Assembly: GCF_016756495.1 (NCBI RefSeq)
Contig: NZ_AP023243.1
Location: 1,302,001-1,366,000, forward strand
From: Mesorhizobium sp. 113-3-3
GTDB taxonomy: Bacteria; Pseudomonadota; Alphaproteobacteria; Rhizobiales; Rhizobiaceae
Reading direction: 5' to 3'
Length of the DNA stretch: 64,000 nucleotides
Made by a program: the position numbers and the translations under genes. Shown here piece by piece: positions 9,891 through 20,369 of this stretch. The notes beneath the pieces are model-generated. The model did no database searches. It was not told the DNA's origin and worked only from the letters and a program-made list of their open reading frames with translations. Each line of letters opens with the position of its first letter. Positions within the stretch are counted from its first letter, which is position 1.

Positions 9891-10562
9891 ATGTTCGCAG
9901 TCATTAAAACGGGCGGTAAGCAGTATCGCGTTGCCGCCAACGATCTCCTGAAGATCGAAAAAGTCGAAGCCAATGTCGGCGATATCGTCGAGATCGGCCA
10001 CGTGCTCGCGCATGGCGAGGGCGAGAATGTCACGTTCGGCGCGCCGTTCGTCGATGGCGCTCTGGTCACCGCCGAAGTCGTCGAGCAGGGCAAGAACCGC
10101 ACGGTCATCGCTTTCAAGAAGCGTCGCCGCCAGAATTCGCGCCGCAAGATCGGCCATCGCCAGCTTTTGACCACCGTGCGGATCGCCGAGATCCTGCTGG
10201 GTGGCGCGAAGCCCGCCAAGAAGGCCGCCGCGAAGGCGGAAGCCAAGGCCGAAGTCGCCGCCGACGCTGCGCCGAAGGAAGCCAAGGCCAAGAAGGAAGC
10301 TGCTCCGAAGGCAGAAGTGACGGCCGAGACGGCCGCCGCGCCGCTGTTCAAGGCGCCGAAAGGCGAGCCGGACGACCTGACCGTGATCAAGGGCATCGGC
10401 CCGGTCGCCGCCAAGGATCTCAACGAGCAGGGCATCATCACCTTCGCGCAGCTCGCCAAGCTGACCGACAAGGATGTCGCCAAGATCGACGAGCACATGC
10501 CCTTCAGCGCCGACCAGATCAAGGACTGGCGCGAGCAGGCCAAGGAACTGGCGAAGAAGTAA
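9891..10562 (+). CDS. rplU: Large-subunit ribosomal protein L21 with C-terminal helix-hairpin-helix extension
   Basis: Residues 1-103 are a normal bL21 ([14 protein letters not shown] start, [14 protein letters not shown] rRNA-binding stretch). The protein is 223 residues, about twice the usual length. Residues 104-160 are an Ala/Lys/Glu-rich linker and 161-223 form a helix-hairpin-helix domain ([17 protein letters not shown] ... [17 protein letters not shown]) of the type seen appended to other proteins as a nucleic-acid-binding unit. The ATG at 9891 matches the L21 N-terminus; the frame is open upstream but not L21-like. First gene of the rplU-rpmA operon. Confidence 0.95.
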   Translation: MFAVIKTGGKQYRVAANDLLKIEKVEANVGDIVEIGHVLAHGEGENVTFGAPFVDGALVTAEVVEQGKNRTVIAFKKRRRQNSRRKIGHRQLLTTVRIAEILLGGAKPAKKAAAKAEAKAEVAADAAPKEAKAKKEAAPKAEVTAETAAAPLFKAPKGEPDDLTVIKGIGPVAAKDLNEQGIITFAQLAKLTDKDVAKIDEHMPFSADQIKDWREQAKELAKK

Positions 10563-10660
10563 TTTTTCCGGCGAAACATCCGCCGGATCGGACTTGAAAC
10601 GGAACGCGAACGCGTTCATAAGGCCTTTTAGGCGCCTTGCGGCGCAACGGAGTTAGTTAG

Positions 10661-10930
10661 ATGGCACACAAGAAAGCTGGCGGCTCGTCGCGCAACGGTC
10701 GCGACTCGCATTCCAAGCGTCTGGGCGTGAAGAAGTTCGGCGGCGAAGCCGTCATCCCGGGCAACATCATCATTCGTCAACGCGGCACCACCTGGCATCC
10801 CGGCGTCAATGTCGGCATGGGCACGGACCATACGCTTTTTGCGCTCGAATCCGGCGCCGTGACGTTCAACAAAAAGGCCAACGGCCGAACCTACGTATCG
10901 GTCAACCCGATTACCAAAGCCGCGGAGTAG
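10661..10930 (+). CDS. rpmA: Large-subunit ribosomal protein L27
   Basis: 89 residues, full length bL27 located near the peptidyl transferase centre. [20 protein letters not shown] at the N-terminus is the hallmark and shows no leader extension of the Firmicute type. Follows rplU by 98 bp; a strong terminator at 10999-11028 ends the pair. Confidence 0.97.
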   Translation: MAHKKAGGSSRNGRDSHSKRLGVKKFGGEAVIPGNIIIRQRGTTWHPGVNVGMGTDHTLFALESGAVTFNKKANGRTYVSVNPITKAAE

Positions 10931-10998
10931 CCGGTTCCGCACTAGAACACCGGCGCCCATCTCGGGAACCGGTGTCTGGCAACGCCAGGAAAAGGATC

Positions 10999-11028
10999 AG
11001 GGGAGATGGGTTTCCATCTCCCCTTTTT
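10999..11028 (+). terminator. Rho-independent terminator of rplU-rpmA
   Basis: Stem AGGGGAGATGG / CCATCTCCCCT (10999-11009, 11014-11024) with a GTTT loop followed by a T run. It ends only 18 bp before the next gene's ATG, so that gene's message either reads through it or starts inside it. A weaker repeat, ACACCGG / CCGGTGT, lies at 10947-10975. Confidence 0.85.
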
Positions 11029-11046
11029 CTTGCCTGGAGGACTAAA

Positions 11047-11634
11047 ATGGTTGCCGAAGCGGAAGACTCAGAAGACGAAAGTTACGCGATAGACTGCCCG
11101 GTGCTGGTCACCGAACGGCTGGTGATGCGGGCGCCGCGCGAGGGCGACATCGCCCAACTGGTCGAGCTTGCCGACAACCGTCACGTCGCTGAAATGCTGG
11201 CGCGCATGCCGCACCCCTACGGCGAGGCCGAGGCGCGCGCTTTCCTGGCCATGACAAGGTCGCGCCGCTCCGGCATCGCCTATGCCTTGACGCTGGCCGG
11301 CACCGGCACGTTTGTCGGCTGCGCCGGGCTCAACACCACCGATCGCGGGCTGGAGCTCGGCTACTGGATCGGCGAACCCTACTGGAAGCGCGGCTATGCG
11401 ACGGAAGCCGCCCACGCGCTGGTCGACCTCGCCTTCCAGAAGACGTCGGTCCAGGTGCTGCATGCCTCGACGCGGGTCATCAATCCGGCCTCGCGCCGGG
11501 TGATCCACAAGTGCGGCTTCCAGTATGCCGGGCAGGGCATGCTGAACTCGATCGTCGCCGGCCAGGTGCCGGTCGAGCGCTACAGGCTTGACAGGAAGAC
11601 GTGGACCAGCCTGCGCAACTGGGTGCATTTCTGA
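11047..11634 (+). CDS. GNAT family N-acetyltransferase (RimJ/RimL type)
   Basis: 195 residues. The pattern is that of RimJ/RimL-like acetyltransferases: LVTERLVMRAPREGDIAQLVELADN at the N-terminus, GLELGYWIGEPYWKRGYATEAAHALVDLAF covering the acetyl-CoA loop, and RVIHKCGFQYAG near the end. The ATG at 11047 has GGAGG 6 bases upstream. Substrate (protein N-terminus, small amine) is unknown. It lies next to a second GNAT gene 21 bp downstream; the two interrupt the common rplU-rpmA-obgE order. Confidence 0.85.
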   Translation: MVAEAEDSEDESYAIDCPVLVTERLVMRAPREGDIAQLVELADNRHVAEMLARMPHPYGEAEARAFLAMTRSRRSGIAYALTLAGTGTFVGCAGLNTTDRGLELGYWIGEPYWKRGYATEAAHALVDLAFQKTSVQVLHASTRVINPASRRVIHKCGFQYAGQGMLNSIVAGQVPVERYRLDRKTWTSLRNWVHF

Positions 11635-11655
11635 TGGATGGCGCCGGGCAAGCCA

Positions 11656-12189
11656 ATGGCCGATGACAGCAACGATATTGAAACGATCGCGATCGCGCCG
11701 ATAACGCCGGATCGCATCGAAAGCTTTCATCGCGCGCTCGATCTCGTTGCGCGTGAGCGCAAGTACCTGTCCTTCCTCGAGGCGCCACCGCTCGATCAAG
11801 TCAGGCGATTCGTATTGGACCGTATCGCGGCAGGCGATCCAGGTTTCGTTGCCGTTGTTCGTGGGGAGGTTGTCGGTTGGTGCGATATCTCACGCCATGA
11901 CCGGGTCATCCATGCCCATCGCGGCACGCTGGGAATGGGGATTGTTGCCTCCCATCGCGGGCGTGGCCTCGGATCGCGGCTTATCAATGCGGCCCTGGCG
12001 CAGGCACACAAGGCCGGCTTTGTCCGCGTCGAGCTGTGCGTCCATGCCGACAATGCCCGCGCCATCGCTCTTTACGACAAGGTCGGGTTTGTCAGGGAAG
12101 GCGGGCAGCGCGACGCCATCCGCATCGACGGGCAATATGGCGATACGATCATGATGGCGATCGTCGAACGCGAAAACGCAGCCGGATGA
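11656..12189 (+). CDS. GNAT family N-acetyltransferase
   Basis: About 177 residues. Acetyl-CoA-binding motif A reads MGIVASHRGRGLGSRLINAALAQA, and the C-terminal strand-helix is ARAIALYDKVGFVREG. This is a different GNAT subgroup from the preceding gene. The start is uncertain: ATG at 11656 is used, but an ATG at 11638 in the same frame is possible; neither has a strong ribosome binding site. Convergent with the minus-strand hydrolase gene ending at 12197. Confidence 0.85.
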   Translation: MADDSNDIETIAIAPITPDRIESFHRALDLVARERKYLSFLEAPPLDQVRRFVLDRIAAGDPGFVAVVRGEVVGWCDISRHDRVIHAHRGTLGMGIVASHRGRGLGSRLINAALAQAHKAGFVRVELCVHADNARAIALYDKVGFVREGGQRDAIRIDGQYGDTIMMAIVERENAAG

Positions 12190-12196
12190 ACAGCCG

Positions 12197-13066
12197 TCAG
12201 CCCAGTTCGGCCCAGACAGGCAGATGGTCCGAACCGGTCGCCTTGTGGTCGACCCACAGGCGCTGCAGCGACCGGGCAAGCGAGGCGCTGGTAAAGACGT
12301 AGTCGATGCGCTTGTGGCGGCTGGTGTTTGCCGGGTCCTTGGGGTCGACCCAACTGAAGAGGTCGTCGCCGGTGACGTTGAGGCGCACGGCGGCATCGAC
12401 GGCGAAGTCGGCGGTCAGCGGCATGCCGAACTGATGGTCCGGCCGGCCGGCGAGTTCGACATATTCGGGCGAGCCGGCCAGCATGTTGAAATCGCCCATC
12501 GCCACAAAGGCCTCGGGGTGCGGCAATTCCGGCAGGCCGATCTCGGCGACGCCGGACAACGCGCCGCCTTCGAGCGCATAGTTCAACAGGCGCCGGCGCA
12601 GGAACTGGATCTGGCTGGCGCGTTCGACCGGGCTGCGGTGATCGAGATGGATGGAATAGAAGCGGATGAAACCCAGCGGCGTCTCGATCAGTGCCTCCAG
12701 CGCGCCGCGCTGGAAATTCATCATCTCGAAGCTGCGGCTGCGCGGCAAAAGCAGGTTGCGCGACAGATGAATGGGTGTTTTCGACAGCATCATGTTGCCA
12801 AGCTGGAAGGTGGTGGTGATGGCGCGGCCGTTCTCGATGCGCGAGCCGAGATTGGCCTCGAAATTGCTGCCATAGACGGCGAAATAGTCGGGCAGTGCCT
12901 CGCCGATCTCGGCGACCATGTCGCGCCCGCCGTTCCTGGGATTGTTGCGGGTGACCTCCTGCAGCGCGATCACGTCGGCGCCGCGCACCGTGTCGGCAAT
13001 GCGCGCGACATCGTAGTGGCCATCAAGCCCGATGCCGTACTGGATGTTATAGGTTACAAGCTTCAT
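12197..13066 (-). CDS. Endonuclease/exonuclease/phosphatase (EEP) family hydrolase
   Basis: 289 residues, no signal peptide. The EEP metal-dependent phosphoesterase motifs are in order: TYNIQYG (Asn), IALQEV (catalytic Glu), IHLDHRSP, MGDFNMLAGSPEY (Asp/Asn) and GSDHLPVWAEL (catalytic His). Members cleave phosphodiesters in nucleic acids, phospholipids or inositol phosphates; the substrate cannot be told here. Divergent from obgE, with 132 bp between. Confidence 0.85.
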   Translation of the reverse strand: MKLVTYNIQYGIGLDGHYDVARIADTVRGADVIALQEVTRNNPRNGGRDMVAEIGEALPDYFAVYGSNFEANLGSRIENGRAITTTFQLGNMMLSKTPIHLSRNLLLPRSRSFEMMNFQRGALEALIETPLGFIRFYSIHLDHRSPVERASQIQFLRRRLLNYALEGGALSGVAEIGLPELPHPEAFVAMGDFNMLAGSPEYVELAGRPDHQFGMPLTADFAVDAAVRLNVTGDDLFSWVDPKDPANTSRHKRIDYVFTSASLARSLQRLWVDHKATGSDHLPVWAELG

Positions 13067-13141
13067 AGCAACATTTCTCCGGCCGACCCCAAGCGGCCAT
13101 TGTCACAAAACGGCCTCGCCCTTGGCCGCGCCTTGGTTTAG

Positions 13142-14230
<1,089 letters not shown>

Positions 14231-14234
14231 GGCC

Positions 14235-15371
14235 ATGCAATCGCTGAAGAAATACCGGCGCATCACCGTCAAGATCGGCTCGGCTTTGCTCGTCGACCGC
14301 GCGAGCGGCCTGAAGCGCGACTGGCTGGATTCGCTCGCCGACGACATCGCGGTTCTCGCCCAGGGCGGCGCCGAAATCCTCGTCGTGTCGTCGGGCGCCA
14401 TCGCGCTTGGTCGCACCATCCTTGGCCTCGGCAAGCGCGCCTTGAAGCTCGAGGAGAGCCAGGCGGCGGCCGCCGTCGGCCAGATCGCGCTCGCTGGCGC
14501 CTGGTCGGATGCACTCGGCAGGGGTGCGCTGAAATCGGGGCAGATTCTTCTGACACTTGGCGACACCGAGGAGCGCCGCCGCTATCTCAATGCCCGCGCG
14601 ACGATCTCGACGTTGCTCAAGATGAAGGCGGTGCCGGTCATCAATGAGAACGATACGGTCGCCACGTCCGAAATCCGCTATGGCGACAATGACCGGTTGG
14701 CCGCGCGCGTGGCCACCATGATGGGCGCCGATCTTCTGGTGCTGCTGTCGGACATCGATGGGCTCTACACGGCGCCGCCGGCGCGCGATCCGCAAGCAAA
14801 ATTCATTCCGGTGGTCGATCGCATCACGCCCGACATCGAGGCGATGGCGGGGGCGGCGGCGTCCGAGCTGTCGCGCGGCGGCATGCGGACAAAACTCGAT
14901 GCCGGCAAGATCGCCACCGCCGCCGGCACCGCGATGATCATCACCTCGGGCACTCGGCTGTCGCCGCTGATGGCGATCGAGCGCGGGGAACGCGCCACCT
15001 TCTTCCGGCCGAGCGCCAATCCGGTGAAAGGCTACAAGACCTGGATCGCCGGCCAGCTCGAACCGGCCGGCCGGCTGACGGTCGACGCTGGCGCCATCGG
15101 TGCGCTCGCATCAGGCAAATCGCTGCTGCCGGCCGGTGTCAAACTGGTCAGCGGCAATTTCTCGCGCGGCGATACGGTGGCGATCCTCTCGCCCGAGGGG
15201 CGCGAGATCGCGCGCGGGCTGGTTGCCTATGATGCCGCCGATGCCGTAAGGATCGCAGGCCTGAAGACGGCCGAGATCGAAACCGTGCTCGGTTACGAAG
15301 CGCGTTCGGCGATGATCCACCGCGACGATCTCGTGGTGAGTCACGCTGGAGGCGACATAGACGGAGGATGA
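14235..15371 (+). CDS. proB: Glutamate 5-kinase
   Basis: First enzyme of proline synthesis: ATP-dependent phosphorylation of L-glutamate to gamma-glutamyl phosphate. 378 residues with an amino-acid-kinase domain ([54 protein letters not shown]) and a C-terminal PUA domain (about 280-365). It lies 4 bp after obgE and 3 bp before proA, so probably one transcript. The ATG at 14235 starts the canonical N-terminus. Confidence 0.97.
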   Translation: MQSLKKYRRITVKIGSALLVDRASGLKRDWLDSLADDIAVLAQGGAEILVVSSGAIALGRTILGLGKRALKLEESQAAAAVGQIALAGAWSDALGRGALKSGQILLTLGDTEERRRYLNARATISTLLKMKAVPVINENDTVATSEIRYGDNDRLAARVATMMGADLLVLLSDIDGLYTAPPARDPQAKFIPVVDRITPDIEAMAGAAASELSRGGMRTKLDAGKIATAAGTAMIITSGTRLSPLMAIERGERATFFRPSANPVKGYKTWIAGQLEPAGRLTVDAGAIGALASGKSLLPAGVKLVSGNFSRGDTVAILSPEGREIARGLVAYDAADAVRIAGLKTAEIETVLGYEARSAMIHRDDLVVSHAGGDIDGG

Positions 15372-15374
15372 GCC

Positions 15375-16661
15375 ATGCTGAAGCTGCATGAAAAATCCGG
15401 CGACGACACCGTGGCGCTGATGGCCGATATCGGCCGCCGCGCCCGCGCCGCCGCCCGACCGCTGGCCATCGCTTCGACCGCCGCCAAGAACGCCGCTCTT
15501 GCCGCCATGGCGGAAGCGATCGTCGCCCGCGAGCAGGACATTCTCGACGCCAATGCCATCGACATCTCGAATGGCGAGGAGTCGGGGCTTTCCGCGTCCT
15601 TCATGGACCGGCTGAAGCTCAATCCGGCGCGCATCCGCGCGATGGCCGACGGCATTCGTGAAATTGCCGAACTCAAGGATCCGGTCGGCGACGTGATCGC
15701 CGCATGGGAACGGCCGAACGGTCTGCAAATCGAGCGCGTGCGCACGCCGCTCGGCGTCGTCGGCGTCATCTATGAGAGCCGGCCGAACGTCACGGCGGAT
15801 GCCGGGGCGCTCTGCCTCAAGGCCGGCAATCCGGTGATCCTGCGCGGCGGCTCGGATTCGCTCAATTCGTCCGCTGCCATCCATGCCTGCCTGGTCGAAG
15901 GCCTGAAGGCCGCCGGCCTGCCTGAAGACGCCATCCAACTGGTGCCGACCACCGATCGCGCCGCCGTCGGCGAGATGCTCAAGGGGTTAGGTGGTGCGCT
16001 CGACGTCATCATTCCGCGCGGCGGCAAAAGCCTGGTTGGCCGGGTGCAGAGCGAGGCGCGGGTGCCGGTCTTTGCCCATCTCGAAGGCATCTGCCATCTC
16101 TACATCGACCGTTCGGCCGATCTCGACATGGCGGTGAAGATCGCCGTCAACGCCAAGATGCGGCGCACCGGCGTCTGCGGCGCCGCCGAGACGCTGCTGG
16201 TCGACCGCGCGGTGGCGTCCACGCACCTGGTGCCGATCCTCGACGCGCTGCGCGCCGCCGGCTGCGAGATCCATGCCGATCAAGAGGTGCTGAAGGTGTT
16301 TTTCGACGCCAAGCCGGCGACCGTTGCCGACTGGGTGACGGAATATCTCGACGCCATCATCGCGGTGAAGCTGGTCGACGGCATCGGTGGCGCGATCGAG
16401 CATATCGAGACCTTCTCCTCGCATCACACCGAGGCGATCATCGCGCAGGACGCGAAGGCCGTGGAGCGGTTCTTCAACGAGATCGATTCGGCGATCCTGC
16501 TGCACAACGCCTCAACGCAGTTCGCCGATGGTGGCGAATTCGGCATGGGCGCCGAAATCGGCATCGCCACCGGCAAGATGCATGCGCGCGGGCCGGTCGG
16601 CGTCGAGCAGCTGACCTCGTTCAAATACCGCGTGCGCGGGTCGGGACAGGTGAGGCCTTGA
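15375..16661 (+). CDS. proA: Gamma-glutamyl phosphate reductase
   Basis: Second enzyme of proline synthesis, reducing glutamyl phosphate with NADPH to glutamate semialdehyde. 428 residues. The nucleophilic cysteine is in [16 protein letters not shown], and the family signature [16 protein letters not shown] is present. Closely spaced after proB, consistent with channelling of the unstable intermediate. Followed by a long palindromic repeat. Confidence 0.97.
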   Translation: MLKLHEKSGDDTVALMADIGRRARAAARPLAIASTAAKNAALAAMAEAIVAREQDILDANAIDISNGEESGLSASFMDRLKLNPARIRAMADGIREIAELKDPVGDVIAAWERPNGLQIERVRTPLGVVGVIYESRPNVTADAGALCLKAGNPVILRGGSDSLNSSAAIHACLVEGLKAAGLPEDAIQLVPTTDRAAVGEMLKGLGGALDVIIPRGGKSLVGRVQSEARVPVFAHLEGICHLYIDRSADLDMAVKIAVNAKMRRTGVCGAAETLLVDRAVASTHLVPILDALRAAGCEIHADQEVLKVFFDAKPATVADWVTEYLDAIIAVKLVDGIGGAIEHIETFSSHHTEAIIAQDAKAVERFFNEIDSAILLHNASTQFADGGEFGMGAEIGIATGKMHARGPVGVEQLTSFKYRVRGSGQVRP

Positions 16662-16670
16662 GCGCTGGCC

Positions 16671-16796
16671 TTACCCTCCCCCTTGTGGGGAGGGTGGCGA
16701 GCGCAGCGAGCCGGGTGGGGGAAAGACGCTGAATTCCACGATACCCCCACCCCGTTCCGCTTCGCGGATCGACCCTCCCCACAAGGGGGAGGGTGA
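16671..16796. repeat. Large intergenic palindrome between proA and nadD
   Basis: Perfect 23-bp inverted arms at 16673-16695 and 16772-16794 (each starting ACCCTCCCC), separated by about 76 bp that are themselves partly self-complementary (GAGCGCAGCGAGC, GTTCCGCTTCGCGGAT, and GGGTGGGGG against CCCCCACCC). Each arm is also semi-palindromic. Typical of dispersed rhizobial intergenic elements. Confidence 0.75.
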
Positions 16797-16824
16797 GGAA
16801 GCCGCTTCTTCACGTTATCTCCGC

Positions 16825-17412
16825 ATGCCGCACGCCGAAAAAGGCCTGGCTGTCGGCCTGTTCGGCGGCTCGTTCAACCCGCCGCATGCCGGCCATGCGC
16901 TGGTCGCTGAAATCGCGCTGAGGCGCCTGGCGCTCGACCAACTGTGGTGGATGGTGACGCCGGGCAATCCGCTGAAGAGCACCAGGGAATTGGCGCCGCT
17001 GACTGAGCGGCTGCAACTGTCCGAGCAGATCGCCAAGAACCCGAAGATCAAGGTCACCGCCTTCGAGGCGGCGCATCATGTGCGCTACACCGCCGACACG
17101 CTGGCGCTGGTGAAGGCGCGCAATCCCGGCGTCGAATTCGTCTGGATCATGGGCGCGGACAGTTTGCGCGATTTCCATCGCTGGCAGCGCTGGCGCGAGA
17201 TCGTGCTGACCTTCCCGATCGCGGTGATCGACCGGCCAGGCGCGACGCTGTCGTTCCTGTCGTCGGTGGTCGCCAAGACCTTCGACTATGCCCGCATCGA
17301 CGAAGGCGACGCGCCGCTGCTCGCCCGCATGAAAGCGCCGGCCTGGACCTTCATCCACGGTCCGCGCTCCTCGCTGTCGTCGAGCGCGATCCGGAAGATG
17401 GCGAAGGGGTAG
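16825..17412 (+). CDS. nadD: Nicotinate-nucleotide adenylyltransferase
   Basis: Transfers AMP from ATP to nicotinate mononucleotide in NAD synthesis. 195 residues with GLFGGSFNPPHAGH (nucleotidyltransferase HxxH: His21, His24), IMGADSLRDFHRW and the C-terminal SSLSSSAIRKM motif. It sits at its usual place after proA and before rsfS, but here two unrelated genes lie between nadD and rsfS. Confidence 0.96.
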   Translation: MPHAEKGLAVGLFGGSFNPPHAGHALVAEIALRRLALDQLWWMVTPGNPLKSTRELAPLTERLQLSEQIAKNPKIKVTAFEAAHHVRYTADTLALVKARNPGVEFVWIMGADSLRDFHRWQRWREIVLTFPIAVIDRPGATLSFLSSVVAKTFDYARIDEGDAPLLARMKAPAWTFIHGPRSSLSSSAIRKMAKG

Positions 17413-17506
17413 CGGCTCTCCGCAACGGGGCTCCAGTGTTTCGGCCGCCCGCCGATGTCGTTTTTGCAGCGGCACTTGCCCGACGGATCGGCGATGCTGG
17501 CCTGAT

Positions 17507-18805
17507 ATGGCAATTCAAACCAAGACCCAACCCGCAGTCGAGCCGGATGATGGCAGCGCGCCGACGCCGCTGATCGCGATCGCCAGCGTCATCGTGTCGA
17601 TGGCGCTGATCGCCATCGGCAACGGGCTGATGTTTGCCTACATCCCGGTCCGGCTCGGCGTCGAGGGCTTCGATCCGACCTGGGCGGGGCTGATCGTCAC
17701 CGGCCTTTCGGCCGGCGGGCTTGCCGGCTGCATCCTGACCGGGCCGCTGGTGCGCAGGGTCGGCCATGCCCGTGCCTTCATGGTGCTGTCGGCGCTGATC
17801 GCGCTTTCCAACGCGGCCATCGGCGCCGGGCCGCACCCCTTGCTGTGGATCGGCGCGCGCGCCCTCTACGGCTTTGCCATATGCGGCCTGTTCATCGTCG
17901 CGCAGAGCTGGCTGAACGACGCCGTCGCCAACGCCATACGCGGCCGGGTGATGGCCTTTTTCTACGTCGCCTATGTCGCCGGGCTCGGCGTCGGCTATGC
18001 GACGCTGGCGCTGGTCGACATCAAAACCGCGGACGCGCCGCTGATCGGCATCGTCTTCACCGCTCTGTCGATCCTGCCCGTCGGGATGACGCGGCTTGCG
18101 CAGCCGCCGGCGCCGCAGGCGGCCTCGGTGGCGCTGCGCCGGGCCTGGCGGATTTCACCGGTCGGCGTCGCCGGCATGCTGGCGGTCGGCGGCCTGTCCA
18201 TGTCGATTTCCGGTTTCGCGCCGATCCACGCCACGGCCAAGGGCTACAGCCAAGCCGATGTGGCGCTGCTGCTTTCGGTGATGCCGCTCGGCACGCTGAT
18301 CCTGCAGCTTCCCTTCGGCTGGATTTCCGACCGCACCGACCGCCGCTACGTGCTGGTCGGGGCATCCGCGCTGGCCGCAGTGGCCGGCATGCTCGCGCTC
18401 GGTTTCGACGGCGGCGCGCTGCCGGCGCTGCTGGTGATCTACGTCTTGTGGGACGGCGCCTCGGAATCGATCTACTCTTTGTCCAGTGCGCACGCCGCCG
18501 ACCGCGCCGGCAAGGACGACATGGTGGCGCTGTCCAGCTCGCTCCTGTTTGCCTGGTCGCTTTCGGGCTTCATCGTGCCGGGCATCGTGACGGCGCTGTC
18601 GGCCGTCTTCGGCACGCAGGCCTTCATCTACGTGGCCGTCGTCATCGCCTTCGCCTTCTGCCTGTTCGTGCTGTTGCGCGTGTTCACCACACGGGCGGTG
18701 CCCGCCACCGAGACCGGCAGCTTCGCACCGATGACGGCTACGGCGCCGCTGCCGGTCGAACTCGCTTATGCGCCGGAGGAGCCCGCAGGCCGGATCAAGG
18801 ACTGA
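17507..18805 (+). CDS. MFS transporter (YcaD-like)
   Basis: 432-residue inner-membrane protein with about twelve hydrophobic helices. Signature loops include GRVMAFFYVAYVAGLGVGYA after helix 4 and FGWISDRTDRRYVLV (the conserved MFS G-x-x-D-R-x-x-R loop). The WDGASESIYSLSSAHAADRA segment resembles the YcaD/YfkF branch. Substrate unknown. Convergent with the MscS-type gene 19 bp downstream; the two interrupt the nadD-rsfS order. Confidence 0.85.
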   Translation: MAIQTKTQPAVEPDDGSAPTPLIAIASVIVSMALIAIGNGLMFAYIPVRLGVEGFDPTWAGLIVTGLSAGGLAGCILTGPLVRRVGHARAFMVLSALIALSNAAIGAGPHPLLWIGARALYGFAICGLFIVAQSWLNDAVANAIRGRVMAFFYVAYVAGLGVGYATLALVDIKTADAPLIGIVFTALSILPVGMTRLAQPPAPQAASVALRRAWRISPVGVAGMLAVGGLSMSISGFAPIHATAKGYSQADVALLLSVMPLGTLILQLPFGWISDRTDRRYVLVGASALAAVAGMLALGFDGGALPALLVIYVLWDGASESIYSLSSAHAADRAGKDDMVALSSSLLFAWSLSGFIVPGIVTALSAVFGTQAFIYVAVVIAFAFCLFVLLRVFTTRAVPATETGSFAPMTATAPLPVELAYAPEEPAGRIKD

Positions 18806-18824
18806 GAAGCATTCCCGCAATTTC

Positions 18825-19676
18825 CTACTGTTTGCGGGCCTGCGGCGCCGGCGCTTCCGGTGGCGGCAGCGGGATAGAGATGCCTTCGCTGTCGAAAGCC
18901 TGCTTTGCGCGCTTCGTCATGTCGATATTCGTGGACAAGTAGTCGGCGGCCGAGGTCCAATAGCGCAAGGTGAGCGAAACGGTCGTGTCGCCGAGGCTGG
19001 CGACGAAGGCGACCGGCGCCGGTTCACGACGAATGCGCTTCTCGGCGCCGGCGATGGCAAGCAATGTCTTCTGGGCGCCGTCGATGTCGTTCCACGAGCC
19101 GATGCTCAGACTGATATCGGCGCGACGCACCCCGTTGCGCGAAAAATTGCGCACCGGCTGGTTCCACAGCGTCGAATTGGGCGCCAGTATGTAGACGCCG
19201 TCGGCGGTCCTGAGCCTGGTGGCGAACAGGCCGATTTCCTCGATCGAGCCCGATATGGCGCCGACTTCGACGGATTCGCCGATGCGGAACGGCCGCAGCG
19301 CCAGAAGCATGATGCCGGCGGCGATGTTCTGCAGCGTGCCTTGCAGCGCCAGGCCGATGGCCAGGCCGATGGCGCCGATCGCGGCGATGATCGAGGCGGT
19401 CTGCACGCCGAACTGGCCGAGCACCATGATGACGACGAGGATCAGGATGGCATAGCGGACGATCTTGGAGAAGAAATGCCGCAGCGTCGCATCGAAACCG
19501 TGGATATGGCCGAGCCCGGCGAAGATGGAGCGCTCGGCGAGGCCGGCGACAATGTAGCCGACCACCAGCAGGATGATGGCGCCGATAGCGGAGAAGGAAT
19601 AGGAGACGATCAGCGTGCTGAGTTGCGCCAGGCCGGCCTGGACGGTGAGAAGGGTGTTTTGCGGGTCGATCGGCAT
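18825..19676 (-). CDS. Small-conductance mechanosensitive ion channel (MscS family)
   Basis: 283 residues. Three N-terminal transmembrane helices; the third, pore-lining helix is the Gly/Ala-rich AIGLAIGLALQGTLQNIAAG, followed by RPFRIGESVEVGAISGSIEEIGLFAT, the MscS beta-domain signature. No long periplasmic extension, so it is a minimal MscS that would open on hypoosmotic shock. The C-terminus is Pro/Ala-rich. Minus strand, divergent from rsfS. Confidence 0.9.
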   Translation of the reverse strand: MPIDPQNTLLTVQAGLAQLSTLIVSYSFSAIGAIILLVVGYIVAGLAERSIFAGLGHIHGFDATLRHFFSKIVRYAILILVVIMVLGQFGVQTASIIAAIGAIGLAIGLALQGTLQNIAAGIMLLALRPFRIGESVEVGAISGSIEEIGLFATRLRTADGVYILAPNSTLWNQPVRNFSRNGVRRADISLSIGSWNDIDGAQKTLLAIAGAEKRIRREPAPVAFVASLGDTTVSLTLRYWTSAADYLSTNIDMTKRAKQAFDSEGISIPLPPPEAPAPQARKQ

Positions 19677-19855
19677 GGCGGGATTCCGGTTGGTCGGTCA
19701 GCCGATAACCCATGCCAGACGCCTGGGTTCCGATCTTTTTGCCTGCCCCATGGAACAAGCGGGCAACCGGCGAGTTCGCGTGAGTTGGGGCAGCGTCTTG
19801 AAACTGTCAGGGAACTCTGCCTATCTAAGTGGTGTCACCTGCTTTTGGGGGTGAT

Positions 19856-20296
19856 TTGGTTGTTCTTGCTGCGAAAGGAAATACACTGAGAACAGCACTG
19901 CGGAAGAAGGCCGACATCGTGCCTTCGCCGGCCGGGATCAGCGTAAACGACGCCGTGTCCCGAGCCATCAACACAGTCCTTGCCAGTCTGGAAGACTCCA
20001 AGGCCGAAAACATCGTCTCAATCGACATTCAGGGGAAATCGAGCCTCGGCGACTACATGGTCGTCGCGTCGGGCCGATCGCACCGTCATGTCTCGGCTGT
20101 CGCCGACCATCTCCTCAAGGCGCTCAAGGATGCCGGCCTCGGCACGGCGCGCGTCGAGGGGCTGTCCGGCGCCGACTGGGTCCTGATCGATTCGGGCGAC
20201 ATCATCGTCCATGTCTTCCGCCCCGAAGTCCGCGAATTCTACAATCTCGAAAAGATGTGGCAGGCGCCGGATCTCGAGGAAGAGACCCTTCATTAA
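19856..20296 (+). CDS. rsfS: Ribosome silencing factor RsfS (iojap/YbeB)
   Basis: Binds uL14 on free 50S subunits and blocks 70S joining in starvation. Conserved core: NIVSIDIQGKSSLGDYMVVASGRSHRHVSAVADHLLKAL, then GADWVLIDSGDIIVHVFRPEVREFYNLEKMW. The start is not clear: no ATG precedes the core. TTG at 19856 follows GGGGGTGA and is used here; GTG at 19829 or a start nearer residue LRTALRKK is possible. The next gene is rlmH, the usual partner. Confidence 0.9.
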   Translation: MVVLAAKGNTLRTALRKKADIVPSPAGISVNDAVSRAINTVLASLEDSKAENIVSIDIQGKSSLGDYMVVASGRSHRHVSAVADHLLKALKDAGLGTARVEGLSGADWVLIDSGDIIVHVFRPEVREFYNLEKMWQAPDLEEETLH

Positions 20297-20300
20297 GCTG

Positions 20301-20349
20301 CTGCGTGTCGTTGCCCAAAATCGGATTTTCACCTTTGGGTGACGTGCAC
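20301..20349. repeat. Short intergenic palindrome, family A copy 2
   Basis: Left arm CTGCGTGTCGTTGCCCAAAA, right arm CTTTGGGTGACGTGCAC, in the rsfS-rlmH gap. Same family as 7485-7532 and 20943-20990. Confidence 0.6.
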
Positions 20350-20369
20350 TAACGGCTTATAGAGGCGGG

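Noticed and set aside
16671..16796. Possible CRISPR or tandem array
   Set aside because: It is one inverted pair, not a series of direct repeats with spacers; no cas gene is present.
17845..18942. 365-codon frame within the MFS gene
   Set aside because: Arg/Gly/Ala-rich shadow frame; the other frame has twelve membrane helices and MFS motifs.
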